From positions 745,401 to 809,400 of the forward strand of contig CP143625.1 in the NCBI GenBank assembly GCA_036362785.1: DNA of 64,000 bases, given 5' to 3'. How positions within the stretch are numbered: position 1 is the stretch's first letter; each line of letters begins with the position of its first letter. Positions 1 to 8,156 of the stretch are shown piece by piece. Made by a program: the position numbers and the translations under genes. Source of the stretch: a beta proteobacterium MWH-UniP1 (GTDB taxonomy: Bacteria; Pseudomonadota; Gammaproteobacteria; Burkholderiales; Burkholderiaceae_A). The notes under the pieces are model-generated. The model did no database searches, was not told the origin of the DNA, and saw nothing but the letters and a program-made list of their open reading frames with translations.

Positions 1-84
1 CCGCTGCGGCCAGGCCAGCACGGGCTGATCGCTAAACCATTGCTGAAACAGGCGGCCGTTGCGATTATTGGTGACAGGGGGCAT
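1..84 (-). CDS. N-terminal fragment of an unrecognised protein, cut by the window edge
   Basis: An open frame runs leftwards from an ATG at 82-84 off the window edge. It gives about 28 residues beginning MPPVTNNRNGR and containing WFSDQPVLAWP. I do not recognise the family. There is no clear ribosome binding site in front of the ATG; instead a perfect DnaA-box 9-mer lies just upstream. The divergent position relative to xseA is consistent with a real gene, but 28 residues are too few to prove coding. Confidence 0.35.
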   Translation of the reverse strand, partial: MPPVTNNRNGRLFQQWFSDQPVLAWPQR

Positions 85-361
85 GGGCTTGTGGATAAGG
101 CTGTGGAAACTTCGGAAGTTGAGAGAATAAGCGCATCTAATTGATCTGGTCGAATTTTGAATTTGTCTAGGCCAGACCTTTCGGTTTTTAAAAAAGTATT
201 TACAAATCAATAAGTTATGCGAAAAACATTGGGCCTTCAGGATCTGATCGTGGTTTTGTCATCAAACTGCCCGCAAAGCCTTGCGTTGTGGACATCTTTT
301 TCATGAGAGCCTTATTTTTTCGTAGTTTCACGGCTGTTTCACGGTGAAAGGCAGGTAGAAA
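85..361. promoter_or_regulatory. Divergent intergenic region with DnaA-box-like 9-mers and a palindrome
   Basis: This is the 277-base gap between the partial minus-strand gene and xseA. It holds a perfect match to the DnaA box TTATCCACA on the minus strand at 90-98, two 7-of-9 variants at 102-110 and 287-295, and an AT-rich stretch around 130-240. Next to xseA, TTTCACGG occurs at 326-333 and 337-344, and the second copy is part of the palindrome TTTCACGGTGAAA (337-349), a possible operator. The motifs are seen directly; any role in replication or regulation is inference. Confidence 0.3.
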
Positions 362-1561
362 TTGTCGGTCCTGACGGTAGCAGAGCTGAATCGGGCGGTG
401 GCGGCGAATCTAGAGCGCAGCTTTCCGCTGATGCGGGTGCGGGGCGAAATCGCCCAGCTGACTCGGGCGGCCAGTGGCCATTGGTATTTCTCGCTTCGAG
501 ATGCCGCAGCCAGCGTGCGGGCCGTGATGTTCAAAGGCAAAAGCGCTGTGCTGGACTGGCAGCCCAAAGAAGGGGACCAGGTGGAGGTCGCGGCGGTCGT
601 GACCTTGTACGAGCCCAGGGGGGATTTCCAGCTCCGTGTGGAGTCCATGGTGCGAAGCGGGCAGGGGGCGCTTTTCGAGGCCTTTCTGGCAAGAAAAGAA
701 AAACTGGCCAAGGCTGGGCTTTTGGATGACGCCAGAAAAAGGCCCCTGCCAGAGTCAATGGCCTGCGTTGGCCTGGTGACCTCGCTGGGTGCGGCGGCCC
801 TGCGCGATATCGTGGTCACGCTCACGCAAAGCGCCCCCAGGATTCGTCTGCGGCTCTATCCCTCTTTGGTCCAGGGCCAAGATGCACCGGCCATGCTGAT
901 CTCACAACTCGCGCGGGCCGATCAAGACCCAGATGTAGACGTGATTCTCTTGGCCAGGGGTGGTGGCAGCCTGGAAGATCTCTGGGCCTTTAACGATGAA
1001 GGCCTGGCGATGGCGATTGTCCAATGCCGGCACCCGGTCATCGTGGGGGTTGGCCACGAGACCGATGTCACGATCGCCGATCTGGTGGCCGACTATCGGG
1101 CGGCCACCCCAACGGCCGCAGCACAGCGAATCGCTGCGCCGGATATCGCTGCGCGCCAACGGCTTGCCGAGTTTTCGCGGGCCAATGCCGTGATGATGCG
1201 TCGTCGCTGGGAGGCGGCTCAGCAGCGGCTTGACCTGTCGGTCCAGCGGCTAAGAAGCCCATCGGAGCGTCTGCGTGAGCGTGTTCAACGGGTTGCAGCG
1301 TTGGGCCTTGCCATGCGGGCCGCCATGTCGGCCAGGGCCGCTAATGCGCGTGCGATTGCCCAGCGGCAGGCAGCACAGCTCACAGCCCTTGATCCCACTG
1401 CAATCTTGCGCCGGGGTTATGCCATGGTCTTAGATGAGACCGCCTCGGTGGTGACCGATGCTGGCCGGGTCGCAGACGATCAGGCATTAAAGGTTCAATT
1501 ATCAAAAGGCCTGCTCGAAGTCCGGGTTCAGAAGCGCCATCTGCCCGACGATGCGGGATAA
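362..1561 (+). CDS. xseA: Exodeoxyribonuclease VII large subunit XseA
   Basis: XseA is the catalytic large subunit of exonuclease VII, which with XseB degrades single-stranded DNA to oligonucleotides. The 399-residue product opens with the family's N-terminal OB-fold (LTVAELNRAV at about 4-13, SGHWYFSLRD at about 38-47). The middle holds the nuclease core with LARGGGSLEDLWAFNDE and the GVGHETDVTIADLVADYRA block, and a helical C-terminal region follows. The start is a TTG: an in-frame TAG lies at 356-358, the next in-frame ATG is inside the OB-fold, and an AGG-containing site precedes the TTG. Length is at the short end for the family. xseB is not in the window. sodB follows on the same strand after 46 bases. 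Confidence 0.95.
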   Translation: MSVLTVAELNRAVAANLERSFPLMRVRGEIAQLTRAASGHWYFSLRDAAASVRAVMFKGKSAVLDWQPKEGDQVEVAAVVTLYEPRGDFQLRVESMVRSGQGALFEAFLARKEKLAKAGLLDDARKRPLPESMACVGLVTSLGAAALRDIVVTLTQSAPRIRLRLYPSLVQGQDAPAMLISQLARADQDPDVDVILLARGGGSLEDLWAFNDEGLAMAIVQCRHPVIVGVGHETDVTIADLVADYRAATPTAAAQRIAAPDIAARQRLAEFSRANAVMMRRRWEAAQQRLDLSVQRLRSPSERLRERVQRVAALGLAMRAAMSARAANARAIAQRQAAQLTALDPTAILRRGYAMVLDETASVVTDAGRVADDQALKVQLSKGLLEVRVQKRHLPDDAG

Positions 1562-1564
1562 AAT
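1559..1564 (+). promoter_or_regulatory. Possible -10 box for sodB overlapping the xseA stop codon
   Basis: TAAAAT overlaps the TAA stop of xseA and lies 43 bases before the sodB start. The same TANAAT shape stands shortly before icd, clpS, purN and hrpA. No convincing -35 element is visible, so the assignment is tentative. Confidence 0.3.
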
Positions 1565-1607
1565 CCGTGGCTCTCTGACTGTCGGTCTACCCAAAGGATA
1601 ACGATCA

Positions 1608-2189
1608 ATGGAACACACTCTTCCCGCACTGCCTTACGCGCTTGATGCGCTTGCGCCGCACATCTCCAAAGAGACCCTGGAGTTTCACTACGGCAAGCAC
1701 CATCAGACTTATGTCACCAATCTGAACAATCTGATCAAGGGTTCTGAGTTTGAGAATTCTTCGCTTGAAGAGATTGTGAAGAAATCGTCCGGTGGCGTAT
1801 TCAACAACGCGGCCCAGATCTGGAATCACACGTTTTACTGGAACTCGCTTTCGCCCAAAGGTGGCGGCAAACCCTCTGGCGCCTTGGCTGCTGCGATTGA
1901 TGCCAAGTGGGGTTCCTTTGATGCCTTTAAAGAAGCCTTTACCAAAAGTGCCGTCGGCAACTTTGGCTCAAGCTGGACATGGCTAGTGAAAAAAGCCGAT
2001 GGCAGCTTGGATATCGTGAACACCAGCAATGCTGCAACACCCTTGACCACGGCTGACAAACCCCTGTTGACCTGTGACCTGTGGGAGCACGCTTATTACA
2101 TTGATTACCGTAACCGTCGCCCTGACTATATGGGCGGCTACTGGTCTTTGGTGAACTGGGAATTCGCCGCAAAGAACTTCGGCGCCTAA
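1608..2189 (+). CDS. sodB: Superoxide dismutase, iron type
   Basis: Cytoplasmic superoxide dismutase converting superoxide to hydrogen peroxide and oxygen. The 193-residue length is typical of bacterial Fe-SOD. The metal ligands are visible in the expected places: His27 (EFHYGKHH), His74 (WNHTFYW), Asp157 and His161 (DLWEHAYY). Gln70 in NNAAQIWNH is the active-site glutamine position characteristic of the iron enzyme rather than the manganese enzyme. No signal peptide is present. A good AAAGGA ribosome binding site precedes the ATG. It lies 46 bases after xseA and is followed by a strong intrinsic terminator, so transcription ends here. Metal preference is inferred from residues only. Confidence 0.97.
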   Translation: MEHTLPALPYALDALAPHISKETLEFHYGKHHQTYVTNLNNLIKGSEFENSSLEEIVKKSSGGVFNNAAQIWNHTFYWNSLSPKGGGKPSGALAAAIDAKWGSFDAFKEAFTKSAVGNFGSSWTWLVKKADGSLDIVNTSNAATPLTTADKPLLTCDLWEHAYYIDYRNRRPDYMGGYWSLVNWEFAAKNFGA

Positions 2190-2209
2190 GTCTTAAGGCG
2201 CTCTAAAGA

Positions 2210-2243
2210 AAAAGCCGCGAAGGGATCATTCGCGGCTTTTTTA
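2210..2243 (+). terminator. Rho-independent terminator after sodB
   Basis: A 12-base-pair stem (AAAAGCCGCGAA at 2210-2221 with its complement at 2229-2240), a 7-base loop and a T run follow the sodB stop. Confidence 0.9.
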
Positions 2244-2296
2244 TTGGTGCTGTTTTGGGCGTGTCGATGACCAAAGAAACGTTGGCTTAAGGCTGT

Positions 2297-2755
2297 TTAT
2301 TGGCGCGGCTTGATGGGCCCGCCGGTGATCGCGTCACCAACCAAGACACCGCGTTTTTTAAACCAACCTTGTTCCATTTCCAAGGCGTATTTCACAGGCT
2401 TAGCCGAACAGTGGGCCTGCTCTGAAAAGGGTGTCATGTCGGCAAAGTTCACAATCTTTCCGTCATCGGCGACAAAGGCAATAGTGAGTGGTAGCGGCGT
2501 GTTGCGCATCCAGAAACATTGCTGTTCGGCCTGCTCGAAGACAAACAACATGCCATGGCTTGGCGGCAGGGATTGCCTTCCCATCAGGCCCTTTGTTCGC
2601 TGAGCGTTGGTCTGGGCAATTTCAGCAGTGATTTGAAAAAACCGCACATGCAGTGTTTCGGTGGGAAGTGTCTGGGCCTGCAGGGGCTGGGTGGCGGCAG
2701 CCAGGGCCAATGCGGCGAGTACCAGGCGGCCAAGGAAATATTGGGGTCTTGTCAT
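2297..2755 (-). CDS. DUF192 family exported protein
   Basis: A 152-residue DUF192 protein. An N-terminal signal peptide ends near AAATQPLQAQ (about 20-29), so the protein is predicted periplasmic. The DUF192 core follows: a RTKGLMGR stretch at about 53-60, then LPPSHGMLFVFE, then CFWMRNTPLPL, then an EMEQGWFKKRGVLVGD tail. The function of DUF192 is not established; the family forms a small beta-barrel-like fold. It is transcribed towards sodB, and the small Lys-rich gene upstream is separated from it by a terminator, so it probably has its own promoter. Apart from sodB's own terminator I see no dedicated terminator downstream. The family call is firm and the biological role unknown. Confidence 0.88.
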   Translation of the reverse strand: MTRPQYFLGRLVLAALALAAATQPLQAQTLPTETLHVRFFQITAEIAQTNAQRTKGLMGRQSLPPSHGMLFVFEQAEQQCFWMRNTPLPLTIAFVADDGKIVNFADMTPFSEQAHCSAKPVKYALEMEQGWFKKRGVLVGDAITGGPIKPRQ

Positions 2756-2812
2756 GATCCCGCTATTGTTTCTGACTTTTCAATTGTCGGGAAATCACTG
2801 GGGACAGACAAT

Positions 2813-2841
2813 AAAAAAAGGCAGGTTTCCCTGCCTTTTTT
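2813..2841 (-). terminator. Intrinsic terminator after the small Lys/Ala-rich gene
   Basis: A 13-base-pair stem pairs 2813-2825 with 2829-2841 around a tiny loop. On the minus strand it ends in a long T run, which suits the gene at 2890-3072. Confidence 0.85.
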
Positions 2842-2849
2842 GCCAAGCG

Positions 2850-2866
2850 TCCCGGCAAGGCCGGGA
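2850..2866. repeat. Short GC-rich palindrome
   Basis: TCCCGGC-AAG-GCCGGGA forms a 7-base-pair hairpin between the terminator and the stop of the small gene. It resembles dispersed intergenic palindromes of betaproteobacteria, but I see only one copy in the window, so repeat status is unproven. Confidence 0.35.
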
Positions 2867-2889
2867 TGACTTGAAGTAACAGTGCCAGA

Positions 2890-3072
2890 TTACTTCTTGG
2901 CTTCTGCTTTCTTCTCGTCTTTCTTAGCTTCTGCCTTGGGAGCAGCTTTCTTCTCGTCTTTCTTAGCAGCAGGAGCAGCTTTTTTCTCTTCTGCCTTGGG
3001 GGCAGCAGGTGCTTGTGCGAAAGCAACGGTTGCGAAGGAAGCGGCGATAGCAGCAGCGATCAGTTTTTTCAT
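2890..3072 (-). CDS. Small exported Lys/Ala/Glu-rich low-complexity protein
   Basis: A 60-residue product. The first 20 or so residues are a clean signal peptide (MKKLIAAAIAASFATVAFAQ). The mature part is about 40 residues made almost only of Ala, Lys, Glu and Pro, with a repeated KKDEKKAAPKAE-like unit. At DNA level the unit gctttcttctcgtctttctt occurs twice about 40 bases apart, so the tail probably grew by slippage or duplication. An AAGGA ribosome binding site lies 8 bases before the ATG and an intrinsic terminator follows, so it is a monocistronic unit. Function is unknown; the strong positive charge suggests binding to polyanions or membranes, which is inference. It is divergent from icd. 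Confidence 0.8.
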   Translation of the reverse strand: MKKLIAAAIAASFATVAFAQAPAAPKAEEKKAAPAAKKDEKKAAPKAEAKKDEKKAEAKK

Positions 3073-3232
3073 GGTATTTCCTTATCGATAAGTCTTAAAT
3101 GATCCCCGGGCGTGCCCGCCCAAGGGCCGGCTACGGAAATGCAGCCGACATAGGGAATAACGCGGCTGGCCCCTGGGGGTTGACGCCCACTCAGGGGTAA
3201 AATCACGAAAAATTATTAAATAGGGAGGTTTT

Positions 3233-4486
3233 GTGTACCAAAAGATCAAAGTGCCCAGCGTGGGCCAGAAAATCACTGTCCGCCCGGACTATTCGCTAGA
3301 TGTCCCAGACAACCCCATCATCCCCTACATTGAGGGAGACGGCACGGGTGTGGACATTACCCCCGTGATGATCAAGGTGGTCGACGCGGCGGTGGCCAAG
3401 GCCTACGGCGGCAAGCGCAAGATCTCCTGGATGGAAATCTTCTGTGGCGAGAAGTCGACCAAGGTCTACGGCCCCGATGTCTGGCTGCCCGACGAGACCT
3501 TAGATGTGCTCAAAGAATATGTGGTGTCGATCAAGGGTCCCCTGACCACGCCCGTGGGCGGCGGCATCCGTTCGCTGAACGTGGCCCTGCGCCAGCAGTT
3601 GGACCTGTACGTTTGTCTGCGGCCGGTGCGTTATTTCAAAGGCGTGCCCAGCCCGGTGCGTGAGCCCGAAAAAACCGACATGGTGATCTTCCGTGAAAAC
3701 TCAGAGGACATTTATGCCGGCATTGAGTATCAAGAGGGCAGTGCCGAGGCCAAAAAGCTGATCGATATTTTGATCAAAGAATTTGGCGTAAAGAAGATCC
3801 GTTTCCCGAACACGTCGGGCATCGGTATCAAGCCTGTCTCGCGCGAGGGCACTGAACGCTTGATGCGCAAGGCCGTGCAGTACGCGATTGATAACGACAA
3901 GCCTTCGGTCACCATCGTGCACAAGGGCAACATCATGAAATTCACCGAGGGTGGCTTTCGTGACTGGGCCTATGAGCTGGCCCAGAAAGAATTTGGCGCC
4001 AAGCCCATTGACGGCGGCCCATGGTGTTCGTTTAAAAACCCCAAGACCGGTAAAGAGATTGTGGTGAAAGACGCAATCGCCGATGCCTTCTTGCAGCAGA
4101 TCTTGTTGCGCCCGAATGAGTACAGCGTGATTGCCACGCTGAACCTAAATGGCGACTACATCTCCGATGCACTGGCAGCCCAGGTGGGTGGTATTGGTAT
4201 TGCGCCTGGCGCCAACCTGTCGGATAGCGTGGCCATGTTCGAAGCCACCCACGGTACTGCGCCGAAGTACGCTGGCAAAGACTACGTGAACCCGGGTTCC
4301 TTGATTTTGTCCGCCGAGATGATGCTGCGTCACATGGGCTGGGTCGAGGCTGCAGACTTGATCATCACGTCAATGGAAAAGGCCATCACCACCAAGAATG
4401 TGACTTACGACTTTGCCCGTTTGATGGAGGGCGCCAAGCAAGTCTCATGCTCTGGCTTTGGCGATGTCATGATCGGCCAGATGTAA
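3233..4486 (+). CDS. icd: Isocitrate dehydrogenase, NADP-dependent
   Basis: Icd oxidatively decarboxylates isocitrate to 2-oxoglutarate in the TCA cycle. The 417-residue length matches the E. coli-type homodimeric enzyme. Visible motifs are [12 protein letters not shown] (31-42), the substrate loop [11 protein letters not shown] with Ser114, which corresponds to the serine phosphorylated by AceK in E. coli, and [13 protein letters not shown]. The C-terminal coenzyme block includes [16 protein letters not shown]. The start is GTG at 3233, with AGGGAGGT at 3222-3229 as a strong ribosome binding site. A strong terminator follows. The glyoxylate-bypass genes aceA and aceB are in the same window, so isocitrate partitioning is relevant; aceK itself is not seen here. 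Confidence 0.97.
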   Translation: MYQKIKVPSVGQKITVRPDYSLDVPDNPIIPYIEGDGTGVDITPVMIKVVDAAVAKAYGGKRKISWMEIFCGEKSTKVYGPDVWLPDETLDVLKEYVVSIKGPLTTPVGGGIRSLNVALRQQLDLYVCLRPVRYFKGVPSPVREPEKTDMVIFRENSEDIYAGIEYQEGSAEAKKLIDILIKEFGVKKIRFPNTSGIGIKPVSREGTERLMRKAVQYAIDNDKPSVTIVHKGNIMKFTEGGFRDWAYELAQKEFGAKPIDGGPWCSFKNPKTGKEIVVKDAIADAFLQQILLRPNEYSVIATLNLNGDYISDALAAQVGGIGIAPGANLSDSVAMFEATHGTAPKYAGKDYVNPGSLILSAEMMLRHMGWVEAADLIITSMEKAITTKNVTYDFARLMEGAKQVSCSGFGDVMIGQM

Positions 4487-4504
4487 AGCAGTAAAAAAAG
4501 CCAA

Positions 4505-4537
4505 AAAAAACCCCGATGAAATATCGGGGTTTTTTGT
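4505..4537. terminator. Bidirectional intrinsic terminator between icd and the cold-shock gene
   Basis: A stem of CCCCGAT pairing with ATCGGGG is flanked by A and T runs on both sides. It can stop transcription of icd (plus) and of the convergent csp gene (minus). Confidence 0.9.
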
Positions 4538-4552
4538 TACACCGTGGGGGAA

Positions 4553-4759
4553 TTAACCCAGTGGTGTAATGTTCGATGCTTGCTTGCCTTTGGGGCCTTG
4601 CACGATATCGAACTGAACTTTTTGGCCTTCTTTCAACGAACGAAAGCCGCTCGTTGTGATTGCTGAGAAGTGCGCGAACACGTCCTCACCACCCTCATCG
4701 GGAGTGATGAAACCAAAACCTTTTGCGTCGTTAAACCACTTAACTGTACCCGTAGACAT
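4553..4759 (-). CDS. Cold-shock domain protein
   Basis: A 68-residue CspA-family single-stranded nucleic acid-binding protein, made of one cold-shock OB-fold. It opens [17 protein letters not shown] and carries RNP1 (KGFGFI, 13-18) and RNP2 (VFAHF, 27-31). The chosen start is the ATG at 4757-4759 because AAGGAAAT precedes it at the right distance and the family begins exactly there. A longer open frame extends 55 codons upstream but has no family similarity. The upstream gap to clpS is about 200 bases, enough for a leader, as in regulated csp genes. Whether it is cold-induced cannot be told from sequence. Confidence 0.95.
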   Translation of the reverse strand: MSTGTVKWFNDAKGFGFITPDEGGEDVFAHFSAITTSGFRSLKEGQKVQFDIVQGPKGKQASNITPLG

Positions 4760-4955
4760 CAGTATTTCCTTAAAAAAATCGCGCACTTCTGTAACCCCAA
4801 CCCTATGCCGAGGCACCACACATGCGTCAAAACAGCACCATTGCCAAAAGGCGACCAGGTTACTGTTTGCCTTTATGACTTCTCGAATATAGGGAAAAGC
4901 CTGTGGTTTGTCTACTCTCGCCAAACCTAATACATGACCGTAGAATCAAAAACCT

Positions 4956-5324
4956 ATGAAAGTTAGATTTTCTGGCCCTTTTCGGGCCGGCCCAACAAAA
5001 AGGGACGACCCAAATCAGGGGCCGGACCGGGGCTCGACCGCCCTTTTGGAGCGCCAAGAGGCCAAGACCAAGCCGCCTCCGCTCTACCAGGTGTTGTTAT
5101 TGAACGACGACTACACCCCGATGGAATTTGTGGTCGTTGTCCTGCAACAATTCTTTTCAATGGATTTAGAGAAAGCGACTCAGGTCATGCTCAAGGTGCA
5201 TCGAGAGGGCCGCGGGGTGTGTGGTGTTTACACGCGAGACATTGCGGCCACCAAGGTGGAGTTGGTTAGTAGTTTCGCCCGGATGCATCAGCATCCATTG
5301 CAGTGTGTCATGGAGGAAGCATGA
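4956..5324 (+). CDS. clpS: ATP-dependent Clp protease adaptor ClpS
   Basis: ClpS is the bacterial N-recognin: it binds proteins with N-terminal Leu, Phe, Tyr or Trp and hands them to ClpAP. The 122-residue product has a basic disordered N-terminal extension (about 1-40), then the ClpS core with [14 protein letters not shown] and [19 protein letters not shown]. Asn50, Asp51 and His82 correspond to the N-degron pocket residues Asn34, Asp35 and His66 of E. coli ClpS. The extension is somewhat longer than in E. coli. Its stop overlaps the clpA start (ATGA), so the two are translationally coupled. A TAGAAT box at 4941-4946 lies nine bases before the ATG, suggesting a very short leader. Bpt and Aat, which create ClpS substrates, lie near 49-50 kb. 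Confidence 0.96.
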   Translation: MKVRFSGPFRAGPTKRDDPNQGPDRGSTALLERQEAKTKPPPLYQVLLLNDDYTPMEFVVVVLQQFFSMDLEKATQVMLKVHREGRGVCGVYTRDIAATKVELVSSFARMHQHPLQCVMEEA

Positions 5325-7651
5325 TTTCCCAAGAACTCGAAGTAAGTCTTCATATGGCCTTTGTCGAGGCCAGACAGCAACGCCATGAATTCATCACGGT
5401 GGAACACCTGCTGCTCGCTCTGCTCGACAACCCATCGGCTGCAGAAATTTTGAAGGCTTGTGCTGCCAACGTTGACGATTTGCGCAAGGCACTCACCCAG
5501 TTCATTGCGGACAACACGCCCGTCATTCAGGGCCCAGAGGATGTGGATACCCAGCCCACGCTGGGTTTTCAGCGGGTGATCCAGCGGGCGATCATGCATG
5601 TGCAGTCCACCTCTAACGGTAAAAAAGAGGTAACTGGCGCCAATGTGCTGGTGGCGATTTTTGGTGAAAAGGATTCCCACGCAGTGTATTTCTTGCACCA
5701 GCAGGGCATCACGCGTTTAGATGTAGTGAACTTCATTGCCCATGGCATCACCAAGGCGCCACAGAGCGGTACCGAAGAGCCTGTGTCCAGTGAGCAGGCC
5801 GAGTCGGCCGCAGCCGCCAGTAGCCAGCCGCAGCAGCCCACGGCCTTGGATCAGTACACCACCAACATCAATGAGTTGGCGAAAAAGGGAAAGATCGATC
5901 CGCTGATTGGCCGCGAATACGAAGTCGAGCGCGTGATTCAGGTGCTCTGCCGTCGCCGCAAAAACAATCCGCTGTTGGTGGGCGAGGCCGGTGTTGGCAA
6001 GACCGCCATTGCAGAGGGCCTGGCGCGCCGCATTATCGACAAAGAAGTGCCCGATATTTTGGATCAGGCCACGGTCTATTCGCTGGACATGGGGGCCTTG
6101 CTGGCTGGCACCAAATACCGTGGCGACTTTGAACAGCGCTTAAAGGCGGTGTTAAAGCAGTTGAAGGCCGACCCCAATGCAGTCTTGTTTATCGACGAGA
6201 TTCACACCCTGATTGGTGCAGGTTCGGCTTCAGGCGGCACGCTGGACGCATCGAATTTGTTAAAGCCTGCGCTCTCCTCGGGTGCGCTGCGCTGCATTGG
6301 CGCCACCACCTACAACGAGTACCGTGGCATTTTTGAAAAAGACCATGCGCTCTCTCGCCGCTTCCAAAAAATTGATGTGGTGGAGCCTAGCGTTGAGCAG
6401 ACCGTGCAGATTCTCAAGGGCCTGAAGTCACGCTTTGAAGAGCACCATGGCGTGAAGTATTCTGCCGCTGCCTTATCCACGGCGGCAGAGTTGTCAGCCA
6501 AGTACATCAACGACCGTCACCTACCAGACAAGGCCATTGATGTGATCGATGAAGCGGGTGCCGCCCAACGCATCCTGCCCAAGAGCAAACAAAAACGCAC
6601 CATTGGCAAGACCGAGATTGAAGAGATTGTTTCTAAGATTGCGCGCATTCCGCCGGCTACCGTCAATACCGATGATCGTGCGGTGCTGGCCCGTCTGGAT
6701 CTGAATTTAAAGAGCGTGGTGTTTGGTCAAGATCCTGCGATCGAGGCCTTGGCTGCGGCTATCAAAATGTCGCGCTCTGGTCTGGGCAAGATTGATAAGC
6801 CAATTGGTTCGTTCTTGTTTTCTGGCCCCACTGGGGTCGGTAAGACAGAAGTGGCCAAACAGCTGGCCTATGTTTTGGGCATTGAGCTGATTCGCTTCGA
6901 TATGTCCGAATACATGGAGCGCCACGCGGTGTCGCGCTTAATCGGTGCGCCCCCGGGCTATGTTGGGTTTGATCAGGGCGGCCTGCTCACGGAAGCGATT
7001 ACCAAAAAACCGCATTCCGTCTTGCTGCTTGACGAAATTGAGAAGGCCCACCCGGATATCTTCAACGTGCTTCTGCAGGTCATGGACCATGGCACCTTGA
7101 CGGACAACAACGGCCGCAAGGCAGACTTCCGCAACGTGATCATCATCATGACGACCAATGCGGGTGCCGAAACGCTGAATAAGCGCACGATTGGCTTCTC
7201 TAACGCCCGCGAGGCAGGTGACGAGATGGCGGACATCAAGCGCATGTTTACGCCCGAGTTCCGCAACCGCTTGGATGCCATTGTGTCCTTTAAGGCACTC
7301 GACACCGATGTGATCAAGCGCGTGGTCGATAAGTTCTTGATTGGTCTTGAGCAGCAACTGCAAGAGAAAAAAGTCGAGGTCAGCTTCTCGGAAGAGCTGC
7401 GTGATTTCTTAGCCAGAAAGGGCTTTGACCCCCAAATGGGCGCTCGGCCCATGCAGCGTCTGATTCAAGGCACCATTCGCAAGGCCTTGGCCGATGAATT
7501 GCTGTTTGGTCGTTTGGTCTCGGGAGGCCGTGTGCACATCGGTATGGATCCTGACAAAGAAGATCAGGTTTTATTGGAGTTTCCGAAAGACGATACGCCA
7601 CCGCCTTCATCTGAAGGCCGCCGCAAAGACAATCCAGAATTGGTGGTCTAA
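5321..7651 (+). CDS. clpA: ATP-dependent Clp protease ATP-binding subunit ClpA
   Basis: ClpA is the AAA+ unfoldase that partners ClpP and receives substrates from ClpS. The 776-residue product has the Clp N-domain (about 1-145), then two AAA+ modules. Module 1 carries the Walker [14 protein letters not shown] near 220 and the Walker [11 protein letters not shown]; module 2 carries [13 protein letters not shown] near 500 and [16 protein letters not shown]. The start is the ATG at 5321, which has GGAGGA just before it, overlaps the clpS stop and begins [10 protein letters not shown] as in other ClpA proteins; an in-frame upstream ATG at 5309 is less likely. The C-terminus is Pro/Ser-rich and charged. 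clpP is not in this window. A terminator follows. Confidence 0.97.
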   Translation: MISQELEVSLHMAFVEARQQRHEFITVEHLLLALLDNPSAAEILKACAANVDDLRKALTQFIADNTPVIQGPEDVDTQPTLGFQRVIQRAIMHVQSTSNGKKEVTGANVLVAIFGEKDSHAVYFLHQQGITRLDVVNFIAHGITKAPQSGTEEPVSSEQAESAAAASSQPQQPTALDQYTTNINELAKKGKIDPLIGREYEVERVIQVLCRRRKNNPLLVGEAGVGKTAIAEGLARRIIDKEVPDILDQATVYSLDMGALLAGTKYRGDFEQRLKAVLKQLKADPNAVLFIDEIHTLIGAGSASGGTLDASNLLKPALSSGALRCIGATTYNEYRGIFEKDHALSRRFQKIDVVEPSVEQTVQILKGLKSRFEEHHGVKYSAAALSTAAELSAKYINDRHLPDKAIDVIDEAGAAQRILPKSKQKRTIGKTEIEEIVSKIARIPPATVNTDDRAVLARLDLNLKSVVFGQDPAIEALAAAIKMSRSGLGKIDKPIGSFLFSGPTGVGKTEVAKQLAYVLGIELIRFDMSEYMERHAVSRLIGAPPGYVGFDQGGLLTEAITKKPHSVLLLDEIEKAHPDIFNVLLQVMDHGTLTDNNGRKADFRNVIIIMTTNAGAETLNKRTIGFSNAREAGDEMADIKRMFTPEFRNRLDAIVSFKALDTDVIKRVVDKFLIGLEQQLQEKKVEVSFSEELRDFLARKGFDPQMGARPMQRLIQGTIRKALADELLFGRLVSGGRVHIGMDPDKEDQVLLEFPKDDTPPPSSEGRRKDNPELVV

Positions 7652-7676
7652 GCGGTCCGCGTATCACAGCAGGTAC

Positions 7677-7703
7677 AAAACGCCTCCTTCGGGAGGCGTT
7701 TTT
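7677..7703 (+). terminator. Intrinsic terminator after clpA
   Basis: AAAACGCCTCC at 7677-7687 pairs with its complement at 7692-7702 around TTCG and ends in a T run. Confidence 0.9.
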
Positions 7704-7812
7704 GCTGCGCTGCAGGAATAATAAGCATTGCAGAAAACACGTATACGAGAGCGATTCTTTTTCTGCGAGAATCCGCATGTAGTTATAAATACACTTCCAA
7801 GGAGGAAAATCC

Positions 7813-8130
7813 ATGCGAAAGCAAATCGCTCTCGCTGCCGCAATTGGCGCAGCGACACTGGCACTGAGCATTCCGGCTCAGGCCCAAGACTTTTCCAAGA
7901 TTCGGTATCTCGCAGCGAACTGCGCCAACTGCCACGGCACGGATGGCCGCAGCGTGGGCGTTATGGAATCTCTTGCTGGCTATGACAAAGAGAAATTCGT
8001 GACCAACATGAAGGAATTCAGAAGCGGGGATAAGCCCGCCACCATCATGCACCAGCTCTCCAAGGGCTATTCCGATCAACAAATCGCTGACTTGGCCGCG
8101 TATTTCGCTGCTCAGCCTAAGAAGAAGTAA
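7813..8130 (+). CDS. Monohaem cytochrome c, flavocytochrome c haem subunit type
   Basis: A 105-residue c-type cytochrome with a signal peptide cleaved near PAQAQ (21-25). The haem site CANCH is at Cys37-Cys40-His41, and Met79 in TIMHQLSKGYSDQQ is the likely sixth ligand. Size and the C-terminal YSDQQIADLAAYFA segment fit the cytochrome subunit of flavocytochrome c sulfide dehydrogenase (FccA/SoxE type). The flavoprotein gene follows 26 bases downstream, which supports that pairing. AAGGAGG gives a very strong ribosome binding site. It would act in the periplasm, passing electrons from sulfide oxidation to the respiratory chain. Other class I cytochromes look similar, so the substrate is inferred from the neighbour. 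Confidence 0.88.
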   Translation: MRKQIALAAAIGAATLALSIPAQAQDFSKIRYLAANCANCHGTDGRSVGVMESLAGYDKEKFVTNMKEFRSGDKPATIMHQLSKGYSDQQIADLAAYFAAQPKKK

Positions 8131-8156
8131 TCAGGCCCAGGGATAAGGACAACAAC

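Noticed and set aside
328..825. Minus-strand 165-residue ORF antisense to xseA
   Set aside because: A shadow of the high-GC xseA reading frame; low-complexity Ser/Arg composition and no ribosome binding site.
2890..3072. CRISPR-like repeated units
   Set aside because: The repeats are in frame, lie inside a protein with a signal peptide, and have no unique spacers of constant length.
3180..3203. Possible icd promoter TTGACG / TAAAAT
   Set aside because: The spacer is only 12 bases, too short for sigma-70; only the TAAAAT box remains plausible.
4760..4924. 55-codon in-frame N-terminal extension of the cold-shock protein
   Set aside because: No similarity to the family, and a good ribosome binding site stands before the internal ATG at 4759.
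7664..7864. Minus-strand 66-residue ORF across the clpA terminator and cytochrome start
   Set aside because: Its C-terminus is the terminator sequence and it is antisense to the signal peptide of the cytochrome gene.
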